64,000 nt of DNA, from positions 213,959 through 277,958 of the forward strand of contig NW_026516725.1 of the NCBI RefSeq assembly GCF_025766255.1, read 5' to 3'. Positions 1 through 12,912 of this stretch are shown one piece after another. The position numbers and the translations under genes were made by a program. The notes under the pieces are model-generated. The model had not been told where the DNA came from and did not search any database. It worked only from the letters and a program-made list of their open reading frames with translations. Origin of the DNA: Zychaea mexicana (Eukaryota > Mucoromycota > Mucoromycetes > Mucorales > Lichtheimiaceae). Each line of letters opens with the position of its first letter. The stretch's first letter is position 1.

Positions 1-3000
1 ACGGACCCACCAGATACGGAGGGTTGTGATGGGCATTTCTTCGACTTGTTCGTTTTGTGGTGCCTGATAGTCTTCCACCATCTTGCTCATATCCATGTTG
101 GGGCCAAATCTATTATACACAGGGTATCAGCACCATTTTGTTAAAAGTGGTTGTGGTCAAAAAAAAAAAAAAAACAAGCTTACCCTTCTGCAAGTCCCTT
201 CATACCCCATTCGGACTCTTCGCCCCACTGACTGCCATCCACCTCGCGCTTCATGCCTCCGTAATCGCTTTCGATATAACTTGCGCCATCTTCAAAGACC
301 GAGGACCGTGGCATTGCACCTGCAGCAAAACCGGCGCCGAGGCCTGCTTCGCCATAGCCGGCACCAGGAGGAAGTAATCGATCATTGCTGTCCTGATAAT
401 CATAGAGTTGCTGGTTGTGATGTTCAACGTCCATGGTATCGCTCATCAAATCAGTATTGCCATCACCACCCACAACACCGCCTGCTGCCTTCATCCGTGC
501 ACGTTCTTCCTTTTCCGCCGCACGTAGATTGTCCTCGAGCTCCTTCCACGTGTCAAACGATAACCAAATCATGTCGTTGCCGACATAGGCTTGTGTCTGT
601 GTCCAATTCATGATGGCACACACCGACTCGGCCATGCTCCGCTCCGACTTGGACTCATCAATCTGTAACGACATGACCAATCGTTCGTATCGTATCAGAA
701 ATTCACCAAACGTGTAGTAGTTGGCATATTCTTCGCCACAGCGTAACGTCAAGTCGGGCAACAAGAATGCGCGGACTTGCGACTTGATGCGTTTCATGTC
801 AAACATGTCGGCCGTCTGCATGTCATTAGGCCGCAGGTGGATGATGTTGTAGATACGCGTGTCTGACATTGTTGCGAATAGGTCGCGTAGTGTCATGTAG
901 AGCTGGTCAAGCACGGTCGTCACTTCTACGTTTCTGTAGTCTTGATCATCCTTGCCCTCACTCTCTTCTGCTGTTTTTGTAGTGCTGTCCTTGTTGTCGT
1001 CGGTAGTAGCAGCAGCAGCAGCAGCTTCAGCATTACGTGCTGCTCGTCGTTTTGTGCCTGGTCGCTTCATGGAGGGTGCACGTGTGGGTTTACTCGTCAA
1101 CTGGGCCTTGACAATCGTCCGTTGATCCTTGGGATGCGACTCGGTCGCCATGGCCGAGCTCTGAAACAGATTGGTGACAAAGGCATTGGAGCTATTGTCA
1201 CGCAACAGGGTGACAAAATCAGGCGACAAGCTGTTCAAGTTCTTTTCTACGAACCCATCGACGGTGTAATGGACAGTGCCGGAGAAATGGTTGATACCGA
1301 ACGAATAAGTCTGTGTTGTCTTTGCAAATGACGAGTGAGAACCATATTGTCGTTGTAAGTTGGCGAGCAAGTTGGCGTCCGTGGCATCCGTAGCACCGCT
1401 TTGGTATTTGGCACAATCGCGGTCGATCAAACCGACCATACCGCCCAATGAAGAGGGTTTTGCCAACGACTTTGGATCACTGTTGCCGATCAACAGATCC
1501 AAACAGCCCGAGTTGTCCATGGTCATGACGTGTGGCAGTGGAACACCGTCACGTAGCATGAGTTGATTCACTCCTTCGTCGTCATTGAAGCGTTGGTTGA
1601 TCAAGAACTGATGCACTCGCTCGTTGGCAAAGTTGGCCGAGAACTCTTCATAGCCATTGTCCTTGAAATTCTGGAAACCAAACTGGTCAAGAATACCGAC
1701 AAAGTTGGCCGGCTCACGGTCGGAGTAGCAAATCTTGGTGTTGATTGACTCGACGATCCAGAGGAACAAGACATGATACAAAGCCTGTGCCAATTGATCG
1801 CGCTGTTCGGTGGCGCCCTGGGCATTCATAAACGCGGTGCACAGTTCCTTGCGGATCAAGCGAAGCTTATAGGTCAGCGCGGTTTCAAGTTTGGAGGGAG
1901 AAACTCCGAGCATGGCAGAGACGACTTCCAACACCTTGTGGTTCTTGACACTGCAGGTCTCCTGGGCCATCATGTCGCCCTCGCGACTGTCGACAAACTC
2001 GAGGTTGCCCAGATGCAGGATGGCAGCAAGCAGCTGGAAGATCTGGGTCACTGTTTTGGCCTTGAAGCCACACACCTTGAGCGCACTCTTGAGGTCGCTA
2101 AAGCTGATTTCGTCGTTCCGGTCGCTGACGGTGATGCATTTAGATTGGTTGAGGTAGTGGAAGTAGTCGAATGCAAAGTTGATGTGCAGCGCGTTCTTTT
2201 CGTCAAGGGTCGTACCGGCCATCAGCGCATAAAAGACATGGTAGGTTCGCTCGTTGAGCGGGACGGTTGACACGCGTGCCTTGTCAAAGGCATAGGTGAG
2301 CGTCTTTGCGCCGAGAATGCGGCCGCGCTCGCTGAATTGCAGTTCTTGGAACATGCCAAACTTGGAGGCCGAGCTGTTCTGGGTGGTGCGTGCATGGCCA
2401 AAGGACTCGAGAATGACGGCTGCATTGCGGATCTGCTGCTGCAGCTTGTTTTCCTTTTTGCTGTGCGTCGATAACAACGTCAGCTGCGTGACCAGATGCG
2501 ATCGTGTTGTGCTCTTGCCGGAGCCGGTGATGCCACTGTTATAACCATGGTTGCCGGTATGGAAAGTAAGTAACTTGCCCAAAATAGGATTACAGCCCTC
2601 CAAATCAAGTGCTTTACCCCCCCCCGTCCCACAAAACCAAGTGACCAATGGTAGCACGTTTGCTTCTCCAGTACAAACCCCTCTCCTCTTCCACCCATCC
2701 CCCGCCCCTCTCTCTTAGGCCCCCTTCACTCCCCTTCTCCTTAATCAATCTATCTCTTTCTGCGCTGTGAATGCGTCTGTTTCTCGCTCACTACTCGCTG
2801 GATGATCGATTTTCCTTGTCTCTCTTTTCCTTCTTTCCTTCTTTTGAGAAAAATAAAAAAAAAAGCAAGACCACACAAACCTGAGAACGATGCTCTGATC
2901 CTCCCCAGTCCGTCGCATATGGAAATACACTCTGGCGGCCAGATCGTAAACATGTGGCTGGAGGAACGGCTTGTTCTCCGACACGTCCCTGTATCCTGCG

Positions 3001-3206
3001 TCGGCGTATGCTTGCAGCGTCGCATCATTCAATGTCTCCAATGGCTGGTAGGGATTGATGACTATCAGGTTCGAATGGCCTGCACGGGTATAGACTTGGT
3101 TGCGCTTGAACCGGCTCTGCAGAAGATTGACGACGCTGTCTTCAGACGGTGGCTGATTTGCTGTGGTGAGCAAGCACGCCAGATCAGTTCGTGAGTCGTC
3201 TTGCAT
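1..3206 (-). CDS. Chitin synthase with N-terminal myosin motor-like domain (5' part)
   Basis: Membrane enzyme polymerising GlcNAc from UDP-GlcNAc; the motor-like head of class V/VII enzymes helps deliver or tether it at hyphal tips. Exons read: 2881-3206, 184-2535, and 1-109 (partial), with phases closing at both introns (GT at 2880, AG at 2536; GT at 183, AG at 110). ATG at 3206 gives MQDDSRTDL, typical of the family. Motor features: N-terminal SRFKRNQVYTRAG block, P-loop SGITGSGKS spanning the first splice junction, switch I-like NSSASKFG, switch II-like LDQFGFQNF. Residues about 545-590 form an Ala/Thr/Glu low-complexity insert. The exon at 1-109 encodes EEMPITTLRIWWV, the usual lead into the first membrane segment, so cyt-b5-like and catalytic parts lie beyond the left edge. 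The degenerate switches suggest weak or absent ATPase activity (inference). Confidence 0.9.
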
Positions 3207-3480
3207 CGTTTGTTGCAGTTGTATTCGATGCTGGTGTTGTTGTTGTTGTTGTTGTTGTGGTGGTGGTGGTGGTGATTATGTGGATAGATGCTGTACTTGT
3301 TGTGAATTACGGATAGGAGAGAGAGAGAGAGAGAGAGATAAATTAGAGAAACGATATAGCCGGTTCTGTTGCTGTTTATCGAATGGATGCAGTTGAATGG
3401 ATTGGATGATGATGTATACTGTGTAATATGATATATGCTATGAAACAGTGCACGCGCGTAAGACATCTACCAACCAATTA
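3207..3480 (-). promoter_or_regulatory. Leader/promoter of the motor chitin synthase, microsatellite-rich
   Basis: Directly upstream of the chitin synthase ATG. Contains a (TTG)n/(TGG)n tract around 3236-3274 and a (GA)n tract around 3319-3339. No TATA box recognised. Assignment as promoter rests on position only. Confidence 0.35.
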
Positions 3481-6400
3481 ACCAGCCCCCCCCCCCTTTT
3501 TTTTTTTGCGAGTGAGAATAAAGAAAAAGGACGATGTATACTGTGAGTGTGTGAGAAAGATTCGCTTTATTCTTCCCCTTCGAGATGAAACCGGTCGCGA
3601 TCTCGATGAATGTTTGTGTTGCTGTTGTTGTTACTGCAAAAAAAATAAAAAATAATAAAAAAGTGGTTCTAGATGTACAGAATGGAGGAGAGGTAGATGG
3701 CCACCGAACGACGAAACGACGTGGTAAGAGAGAGAGAAAGAGAAAGAGAGAGAAAACAAGACGACACACCAGTGAAGCTAGTTGAGGTATACGCTCGGTG
3801 GATGTAAAAAAGAAAGAGAAGGAAGAAAAGGAAAAAGTGAAGAAAAGAGGAGAGAGGAGAGGATAAAAGAAAAAAAAAAAAAAAGATGCTGGGCCTGCCG
3901 TGCTTTGGTGCTACCATGGTCTATTTTCGACCACAGCAACCCTTACCGAGTTGCGACGTGATAAATTTAGCACCGTAAACTCAAAAACCCTATAAACGCA
4001 CACACACACACACTCTCTCTCTCTCTCTTTTTCTTTTGACTATGTAGAACAGTGCAACAAAGTCAGCTCTTAGTTCAGTAGCAGCTACTACCTGCGGATG
4101 GATAGCAAAGATTAGCCATAAACCTGACTGACAGACATAAAAGCCCAGCTGTGTTTGTGATCGCGGACAAAATACAAGCACACACACACACACACACAAC
4201 GCAACGCAACGCAACGGCACACACAGAAAGAAGGTATACAAATGAGACGATAATTGGCATTCTGTGCAACCATGAACGGAGTGATTCTATCCCGGCCCCG
4301 CTTCCTTTTCATTCAACAAACTCCTCCTCCCCCTCCCCCAAACCCAACCCCGTCTCTCTCTCTGTCTGTCTGTTTTGTTCATTCTGTTCCTCGGGGCACA
4401 ATGGGGCCCGCCCATGGTGGGAAATGAACAAGGTCATGACAACATCCCAGCTCTCGTTTCTTCCCGTGATAAGTTTGGAACTCGCTTTGTGTTGTTGGTT
4501 ACATGCCACGCACGCTATACGAGAAAAAGAATAAACGGTTTATTTTAGCGTCAGACCAAAAAAAAAAAAAAAAAAAAAAAAAAACGCTGCTTTGTATGGG
4601 TCGCGTGGCAGCAGTAGTGGGAGAAGTACTCAAAGTGAAATATCACGAGCTGTGACCATCGATATAGGTTAAGCAACCCGTGTCACCTAGGTCATAGAAA
4701 AAAACTCTCCCCCCCCCATAGTTACAACCCACCTTCTCTTTGTATTGCATTACATTGTACTAAAGCGTCGAGACCCATCTTGCTTGCCACTCTTGCGCAA
4801 CATCGCGTTTCTTCATATTAATCAAGTCCTCGCTCTCCCCAATCATCTTTGATATAAAAGAAGAGTTACTGTAGGCAAGAAGACCGCCTTTTCAGTCTGG
4901 AAGTCGATCTATGGATCTATCACTCCAATTTGAAGTTGCATGCATATGTTTCGGACGAGCGGGCATTGGATCTTGTATTTTTTTTTTGAGCGCAATGGGC
5001 TTTGCTTAGTATAAAGCTGTTGCACCGTGGTTCTACTATGCTGCTACCATATCCTATCATGACTTTTTGCTTGTGCTCCATTCGCTTTTCGAGACTAAAC
5101 TTAATATGAAAGCAGGACAGGCAAAAAATAAAAAAAAAAAAAAAAAGTGACGCTCGACAGGTTATGTCGGTACATATGTAACCACTCTGTTGGCTATTAT
5201 TAGCAACAACGGGTGACGATGACAATGCAGCCGATCTCTTTCTTTTCTTTCTATCAGTGGAAAATTGCTACATACTAATTGTTGTTGTTGTTGTTGTTGT
5301 CTTTTTCATGTTGTACATACTATATTCCACCTTTAATTATTCAGAGATTCAAACAAACAAACAAACAAACATACAAATAACAACGCAGTAAAAGCAACAA
5401 GGGCTCTGTTTCTCCCGCCTCCTTCTCACCGATGCACCCGACACGTGCATATCGACTTCAAACACATAGTAGTGCGTCCACGATAAATTCATTGTTTATT
5501 TGTTGATACCCAATTCTCCTGGGTGATACGAATTTGAGACTTTTTCCTTAGTTGGAGGTGTGGCTCTTCTTTAGTTAACGAGACTCAAATCATCTATAAA
5601 TTAGCACTAAAGAACGGATTGCATGTGCCAAATAAGATGGTTGTCAAGTTACCATCAAGAACCTCTGTCATCACTCTAAAGTCACTCTTTCGATTGTATA
5701 TTCCAACATGTCTATGCAACAGATAACAAAACTTCAAGAGACGCCGCCATCGCACCTTTGAGGACTCCACCTTATATGGTCTTACTTTTCACATACATAA
5801 ATAGACGTTTTGATATACAGGTCGATGAGACTAATACAGTGGGTGTATATATACCGATCAATCTGTAGTGGGATAAACCAGCAAAAACATGCTCCGTCAC
5901 TATGTGGTGACTCATGTACTACAACGCTGTCCACACTGTCAACGCGGGAAAAGCGCGTTTCCGCGTCTTTCTTCTTTTGTTTTCTTTAATCTCCCGCGCA
6001 CTCCCAAAGTACATGTTCTTTTTATATTTAAAAACCACCACCGCGTCCAGACGTACGATTTTTTTCTTTTTTGGATAAAAAAGAAACCGAAGGGTTAGGC
6101 TATGAATTAGAGTCGGAAAAACTCATTTTGAACCATAATGCTCGTCTTTTTCACCAAGGTCTACTGCCATAATTATGTCTTTCTCTCTGTTTACCGAGTT
6201 GTTTCTCTTAAAATTCAAGCTTGTCATTTGATCATATATTGATCTTGTTGATCCATCGCATATGAATAAGACATGTCGGGTATCCAATGTCGTAAAAGAT
6301 GGATCCTGCAATGTTGACGACGGCAAGTACGGACAGCACAAAAGATAAGCGCCGCCGCCGACCATCATCAGACATAGCGTCGTTGCTAATTTCGCGCTTG

Positions 6401-8024
6401 TGGACACATCAATACTACAACTTTGCGAAAGGACTCATGGATTACAGTAGCTGGACCAGAAAAGACCTAATAGCATCATCGTAGAGAGTGGTGAGCTCAA
6501 GGCCCTAGAAGCCAATTCAACTACTGTAATTTGAAAAAAGTGATAAACTGTATTACCATCCTGGTTATGAGAACCACTTGCTCGTGAATATATATCACTA
6601 TAGAGAACTGCCCTCCGCGAATCCTATCGATTTGCGTGAGACCTGGGGGTACGATGGGAGTTATTTTTTACGAACATTCCTCAACCCTTTACTAGTGACC
6701 ACTTCCAACCTCGATGATTACATATTAAATCCTCCAACAATAATCATTAATATCGATAATCATCATCCCACTTATCAACCTTAATACCAATTCTTCCGCT
6801 TACTTACATTATTATAATAACCGATAGTAAAACGTATATATATGTTGCCATGGTCTTTAAATAATAAAACATCATTCAGTTATGTTGTTTTTTTTTTTGC
6901 TATATCTTGTTCCTTTTTCTTCACTCATCATATCTGGTCTCTTACCTTCTAGTTGTCTTACTGTAGTCTCATCGTTCCTGTCCACACCTTACATTAATTT
7001 TAATCATGGCTTACAAATATTTATATGCAATCTCGAAAATCCAACCCACAATAAAAAACCTCGAGTCATTTACGCTGATAAATATAAAAGTAAAAACAAA
7101 CGAAATGTAAAAAATACAGTATGTCTTGATAGTAAATTATACATATAACGCAGGACAGAAAAAAAGATTAAATTAAAAATGATCATCTAAAAAAATCTGC
7201 TACGTATAAACAACTTTTCATTTTGTCCTTTATTTTGAACTTTAAGCAGATATGATAAACAAATGGATTATCTTGCAGATATTATTTTGTTGTTGAAAAA
7301 ACACTATGAAGGATGTACTGTAAGTACTATGAGAGATTGAAAGAATCGAATATTGACCAGATTAATATCATGTTACATAATATTATATAATAGAGATATC
7401 AAGTGTATCTTTCATTATCATTTGTATGGAATTGGAAGAATGGCAAATTTAATTACTGTATCTCTGAAAAAATAATGGTACATTTTATGTAAGAGTAAGG
7501 CAACATAATCTTTCCAATCTCCAATTTGCCAAATGTTCGAAATAAAATCAAAAAGGAGAAAATCACTTGCATTTATCACTGTACAGTATGTAGTTACTAA
7601 CTATTGTGATGATGCTAATGGATATTATAAATATTAGGTTTAAGTTTGCACTTTGCGATCTTATTAATTTGATAAAAATGGTACCTCGGACAATACGATA
7701 CAGCTTTATAATGATCAGAGCATACTGTTGTACTCGCGAGGAGGATGCTTATGTTTTTTATTGCAGGCTAATGCTTGGAAGATGATGTTTTATATCATAT
7801 CAAAGAAAAGTCAAGCATACTCTATCAATATATGCGGCGGTCTATCAACAAAGTAATATGATTGACGGTCAAAGCGCTTAATGGCGCAAGACGCCTGATG
7901 CAGACTACCTGATCCAAAATACTCATACCATAAGCGTCCTTGTTTGAAAATCGAGTTTTGCCTTGGTTTTTAGAGCACAAACGCACAAATAAACAAACAA
8001 TCAACATTGTATGACTAAATTGAA
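3481..8024. other. Gene-poor AT-rich intergenic DNA
   Basis: No coding region recognised. Contains homopurine/homopyrimidine tracts, a (CA)n run near 4181-4198, (CT)n near 4012-4027, a 24-nt-class poly-A run near 4558-4584, (GTT)n near 5280-5300 and (CAAA)n near 5352-5370. Open frames here are short, mostly start at non-ATG codons, and show no family resemblance. Confidence 0.5.
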
Positions 8025-8783
8025 TTATGTAGTGCATTTTATTCTTGCTATGTCAATTTGTTCATCCAGCTCCTCAAGCTCATCGTCAAGGCGTCGTCGC
8101 TTGTTCACTTTTCTGGCTTTTTTTACGAGCATTTCAGCTAGTCGGTCCTCGGTGAACCTATAAATTATGTTGAATTAGCACAGAATATCACCAACCATTA
8201 TCTTTTCCAGAAGCCCCAATAAGAATGAAATATTATCTTCATGCAAAAGAATCAAATACCTTTTGCCTAGAGATGACGCCGCAGCAGAGCTGGGAGCAGC
8301 CGAAGGTGGTGGCTGTGGTTGTCCTTGGAGGGATGATGACGCCGCAGCAGAGCTGGGAGCTGAAAAGTTCACTCTTCATGACGACAAACAACGACTTCGC
8401 CGTTCTCCATCGCGGGCAGCACATCAACCTCGCGCAAACCAAACATAGAGTTATGATGCCCTTGGTATGTGTTGTAAAACACTGAAGCATTGACTTGGGT
8501 GGCGAAGTGAATATAGCAATAACTATATAGGATACGTTAGTATGCCACTTAATAAAATTACATAAACTCTGAGTCAAACATACTCTGCGTCTATGTGCTT
8601 TACTGCTGTTTTTAAACCTGGCAGCTTGCTGTTTCTCATGATGGTGTTATATAGCTCGATGCCGTCAAGTTGTTGTAAAGCGCGACTCTTGAGCCGCACT
8701 TGGCAGTTTTAGGGTCGTAGCATTTTTTGGAAGAAAGAAACCACGAACAATTGAGCGGGTCGTGGAAAAGGGAGTTTTTGCAT
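8025..8783 (-). CDS. Small multi-exon protein of unknown function
   Basis: Function not recognised. I infer exons 8742-8783 (ATG at 8783), 8584-8687, about 8410-8522, an exon ending at about 8262, and 8025-8148. Supporting signals: donor GTATGT at 8583, acceptor TATATAG at 8523 with branch-like TACTAAC, donor GTATTTG after GGCAAAAG near 8261, and a TATAAATA box about 55 nt before the ATG. The reading gives IELYNTIMRNSKLPGLKTAV, then YIHFATQVNASVFYNTYQGH and FGLREVDVLPAMENGE, then a Pro/Ala/Ser linker with an internal repeat, ending in a basic/acidic helix (KKARKVNKRRRLDDELEELD), which looks like an NLS plus coiled coil. The junction between the FGLREVD exon and the Pro/Ala/Ser exon is unresolved, because no good donor puts the frames together. 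Probably about 150 residues. Confidence 0.5.
8272..8360. repeat. 26-bp direct repeat inside the Pro/Ala/Ser linker coding region
   Basis: The block beginning GATGACGCCGCAGCAGAGCT occurs at about 8272 and again at about 8335 (plus strand). On the coding strand both copies read APSSAAASS, so the linker has expanded by duplication of one short unit. Confidence 0.75.
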
Positions 8784-8835
8784 CAGCTCAAAGATGAAGT
8801 CGAAAAAAAAAAGAAAAAACGATTACGTCCACTGG

Positions 8836-8843
8836 TATTTATA
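8836..8843 (-). promoter_or_regulatory. TATA box (TATAAATA) of the small unknown gene
   Basis: Reads TATAAATA on the minus strand, about 53 nt upstream of the ATG at 8783 and followed by a pyrimidine-rich leader. This fixes the 5' end of the neighbouring gene model. Confidence 0.5.
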
Positions 8844-8849
8844 CAGTAA

Positions 8850-10832
8850 CTTAAAGCCAATCAATCACACAGAACGAACACGTCAGAGAATTATTGAACA
8901 AACACGTCAACCCTTCGTCAATGTTTTCCCGTACTAGGGTGCAGCGGGAAGCAATTGCAGAAAATTCATGCATCGGGAACTTGCCTTCCCACGAGTCCTG
9001 TCAGACTCTTACTCCTTCCCCTTCATTCTTTCTCCATTCATGACACATAAGCAACTGGTTATTAAAAGGAAGAGCTGGTCTTTAGCTTTAACATGAGACT
9101 AATATTATGTACAGTTACGACGTTAAATTGTGGCGGAATATCGCTTTGGAAATTGCCTAGTCTTAAAAAGACGATGCCAGGTTCCCCTTCACCGTGTCTA
9201 GAACTTGTTTCTCGAACAATCAAATCTGAAGCATGCAGGTGGCTCGTGTCAGTTGCGACAGTGCCCTCTTCTTCCTTCCTTTTCAAATAAACTGACTATG
9301 TTCATCATTCAGCAAAAAAAAAACTCATGTAGAGCAGAGCCGTGGCTATAGAATGATACCAATATTGATACACGCCAAATGATATACGGCGACACTATAT
9401 CTAATAATGTAAAATGATCAATGATAAACGATCGTTTTTCTACTGCACTGTTGACTGAAACATGCATTGTGCTCTTTCTTAGTGTTGACCTCATCGCCTA
9501 TGCGCTCGTTTGGCCATTGGACAACAGACAAATCACGCAACTTTCCAAGAATCTATCATAACCGATTGTTCCATTTATTCACGAACGAATCTCATATATG
9601 TACTGTATCGGAAATTATAATACAGCTAGTAGATGGAGCTGAAGAAAGACATTGACGGACAATGCTAGCACGTTAATGAAGGGCGAGTATTGGAATAAAG
9701 AGCAGGCGACGTCGTTGACAGCGGTAATGAATTGCATGTCTAATGGAATGAAAAGAACGGTGGTGGTTGTGCATAGTATGGTAGTAACAATTGGTGGTGG
9801 CAGTGGAACGTATCGTAATTTCAGGCTCCGGTGCTGCAAGGACAGGTTGAGCAGCGGCCTCGTGATCAAGTGCGTCTTCAGCAGCCAAGCAGCAATCCGT
9901 AAGACGACGTGATTGGAAAGACAACGACACCGGAGTGGATGATGATTGCGACACAGTTCACAGATACAAGGAAAACCTGAGCATAGACATCACCAAAGAC
10001 GCAGGAAATCGGCTACGAGCTAGCTGGACGATGCTGGAGATGCCAAAGGCCGCATGCAGGGAGCGTGCACAATGCGGCACACAGAAGTTGAATGATGAGC
10101 GGGGACAACAGCAGGAAATACAGCAAGATCACGACTGCGGTAGACATGGGTAACGGATAGAAACTCGTGAACGGGCTTGAGCACAAAAATTTCAATGACA
10201 CTGTAAACCACAAAATCTGCCGGTTTCTATGCAGTGTGATGTGTTAAGATATCATACGCTTTAGTCTCGGTGCTGTGTATATTACTTGTAGGCACCGATG
10301 GGGAATGGATACAAACATGAGAAGTATATAATATACATTGGCTGCGCTTGCCAAATGTAAAAGCTGGAACTATGATAGCGAGGATTACGACCATTTATCC
10401 ATGTACTCTTGCCAACACCTGCGGACGATTTAATTTTCTCCAAGGACCAATAGCGTCCGCGTAGACCATTTGCATTCATGTGAGGGTTGTATTAACTGAT
10501 GTGTGTACAGCTACCACCGCCTATTCAGCCTATCCGGAACAACCACCTACGTGTCCCTCAAGTTAATATATAAAGTTATTGTCCCGTACATACAGCCATA
10601 AACTATGATCTATATTCTTTGTGCACTTGTTTTAAAACATATCTTTATATATGTATGTGTCTAATGCGCGGTATTAAATCGCAAGATTACATGGAGGAGA
10701 AGCGAAAGAATCAACTTTAAATTAATGTTGGACTTTTAGTAGGATTTCATATGTGGCGGAATACATAACACACATTGCTTGTTTGTTCATGATAATGGGT
10801 TCTTTGTAGCAGTGTATATACTATCTTTACGA
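8850..10832. other. Intergenic DNA, no supported gene
   Basis: Minus-strand frames between 9.6 and 10.2 kb encode hydrophobic stretches but need several frame changes, have no ATG or splice signals that I trust, and match no family I recognise. They could be a decayed membrane-protein gene. Nothing else seen. Confidence 0.35.
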
Positions 10833-10983
10833 TTTTTTGCGCCCAAAGCCAGCACAAAAAACAGTTATTATAGTAACAACATCCAGTACATCCAAAAGGC
10901 CAGGCTATTCGTCGAAAATAAAGAAAAGCCGAAGCGATTCCGTTCATGCACATCAGCCTACCGGGGCCTGCAGAGGTAAGTTG
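10833..10983 (-). pseudogene. Relic of a DMT/EamA transporter gene (3' exon fragment)
   Basis: The minus strand encodes QLTSAGPGRLMCMNGIASAFL and then, after a frame change, LLDVLDVVTIITVFCAGFG. This parallels the last exon of the intact transporter at 55952-57246, which reads LQMAPAGPGTLMCMNEIVFA and later DWMSVVGAVIIMSATAALGW. About 8 residues are missing or scrambled at the frame change, and no upstream exons are recognisable. It is therefore a dead fragment of a paralogue, not a functional exon. Confidence 0.7.
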
Positions 10984-11836
10984 TACGTAGATCAAGTAGT
11001 TTTTCAGAAATATTCAATTCCGTTACTACCAATGCAGTTAATTTAGATGATAGTGGTACCGGCATGACGACAACGTTGGCCACATGTGGTGTATTACAGT
11101 AGTCTTTGCCCTACTGGGTTGCTGCAGTCGTAGTTGTTCGCAAAGTTGGTCTCAGAGCGCATTCCTTGGGTGTACTTTTATGAAGGTACAGTAGCACTAG
11201 AGTGAATCACTCTTCTATATTTCGCAAGTACATACTTCTTTTGTTTTAGGAGGAAGGTTGCGATGATGGCAAAAAGGATTTGGAAGAAACATGTTTATTT
11301 TTTATGGTAATATAAGCTTCTAGTAGTAAAATTATAATTAAAGAATCGTGCATTCCTACAAATGTTAGTAAGCTTTTGTCCGTGGTAACGATAGCCCTCT
11401 GATTTTTTTCTCTCTGTTTTTTTTTCTTCTATAATTTTTTCTTCAACTACATAATATTCTGATTTATGGGATTCGTCTGTGGCAATTTTTATGGTCTTTT
11501 TCGTCTTGATAATTGTCGTCTTCAGTAGCCTGAGGTGCGTGATATCTGTGTGATTTGCTTGTTGATATCTTCGGTCCTTTTTGGTGTGTTCTCATGTCGT
11601 GTTATTCTTGCATTTGATTATGTATGTCGAACTGTTTTCTTGTTTCTTCTTTTTTTCTTTTTTTTTTTCGCGCAGCCTTCGCTAAATGCTCTGTTGTCTT
11701 GAGCTCGACGCGAATGATATGGAGGCCGTTGAAGGCGATAATAGACTGAGCTTGTGACTTTGTATCGATGATGATCCTCAGCGCTGTATTTTGTCTCTAA
11801 ATATCGATAAGCCTTTCACGTTAGTTATCAATGTCT

Positions 11837-12259
11837 TCATCTAAAGTGAATCCGTGTGCCTTGTTTGTACTTACTGTTGATTAATTTCACTTTATAATTG
11901 CCCAAGTCTTGCTTTTCAGTCTGGTATTGAATCGACTGCAATTTGATATCGCTTGGTTTGTTTTGTATGTGATGCTGTGTGTCTTGTGTAGACTTCATCT
12001 TTTCTTCGCTGATTTCTTTCCAAGAGATTGTCTTGTATAGATTGCTGCTGTTGTTGTATGTGTTAGCTTTTGAAGCGATGTTGATCGGGTATGTAGTGCC
12101 GTTGTAAGCAAACTTGCTTAGGGTGATAAGACAGCCACCGACTTGTTGACGTTTTCCTGGTGCCGTATTGTACGAAAGGCAGTGATGATTTTTTTTCTTG
12201 ACATTTGTTTCTGTCTTTTTGTTGCCTTGAATTTCGCTACTTTTGCTTTCCGTCGTCAC
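11837..12259 (-). CDS. Unassigned Lys/Asn/Thr-rich open frame
   Basis: 140-codon frame, opening at GTG rather than ATG and still open for about 15 codons upstream. It is Lys/Asn/Ser/Thr-rich with a central QQVGGCLITLSKFAYNGTTY segment. No motif, signal peptide or family recognised. It could be an exon of a decayed gene or chance. Confidence 0.15.
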   Translation of the reverse strand: MTTESKSSEIQGNKKTETNVKKKNHHCLSYNTAPGKRQQVGGCLITLSKFAYNGTTYPINIASKANTYNNSSNLYKTISWKEISEEKMKSTQDTQHHIQNKPSDIKLQSIQYQTEKQDLGNYKVKLINSKYKQGTRIHFR

Positions 12260-12912
12260 AGACCGCGTGATGCTTGGTGTTGTTTTTACATTCTCTCTAA
12301 TCTACTACTAATCTAATTCCTGATTTCTTTTCTTTTCTTTTTTCTTTTTTTTCTTCTTTTTTTTACTCGTATTTTGGGGGGCTATCGTTACCTGGACCGT
12401 AACTTACCAACGCTTTGTCAGAAGAGATTTCCTGGGTAGAATATATCAAATGTTGTTGCATGAATAGCGGCGTTCACTAATGATATGATTGTAGCAAAGT
12501 CACAATGAGCAGATAATTTTACAAAAGCATGAATAGTCAATTGTTTCTCTTGGTTTTGCTTCTTACCATGATGCTTCTTCTGTTTCGATTTCCAAGGTAG
12601 TAGGACCATGTAATTGTACCGTCTCTATATCTTTCAATGTCTGTTCTTGTAGCCACCTCCCTTGTTTGCTGCGTGCCATCCATTGATTTGTCATGGATAC
12701 ACATGCGCGATTCCTTCCTTAAAGTAGCATCATCGAGTAGTCATGTCGCCCACCGCTTTTACTAAAAGATTAATCGATCAAAAATACACGTATCAATGCT
12801 AATGGCTTCATATTTCCCGCTCCAATTTCATATACGGAAGTTCAGATTACCTCAAAAGTTCTCTCCTTCTAACGGTCAACCTGCTGCCATAAACAATATG
12901 TGTGTGCGAATG

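Noticed and set aside
57..613. Plus-strand open frames at the left edge
   Set aside because: They are antisense shadows of the chitin synthase exons, whose splice sites and motor motifs explain the sequence on the minus strand.
942..2544. Several plus-strand frames of 60-165 codons
   Set aside because: All lie opposite the long motor-domain exon and have no domain or start support.
3669..4534. Ser/Phe/Val-Cys-rich frames in both directions
   Set aside because: They translate GA/CT, CA and poly-T microsatellites; composition is entirely repeat-driven.
9615..10213. Hydrophobic minus-strand frames that could be a membrane protein
   Set aside because: They need at least two unexplained frame changes and have no ATG, splice sites or family resemblance that I trust. 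Left as possible decay.
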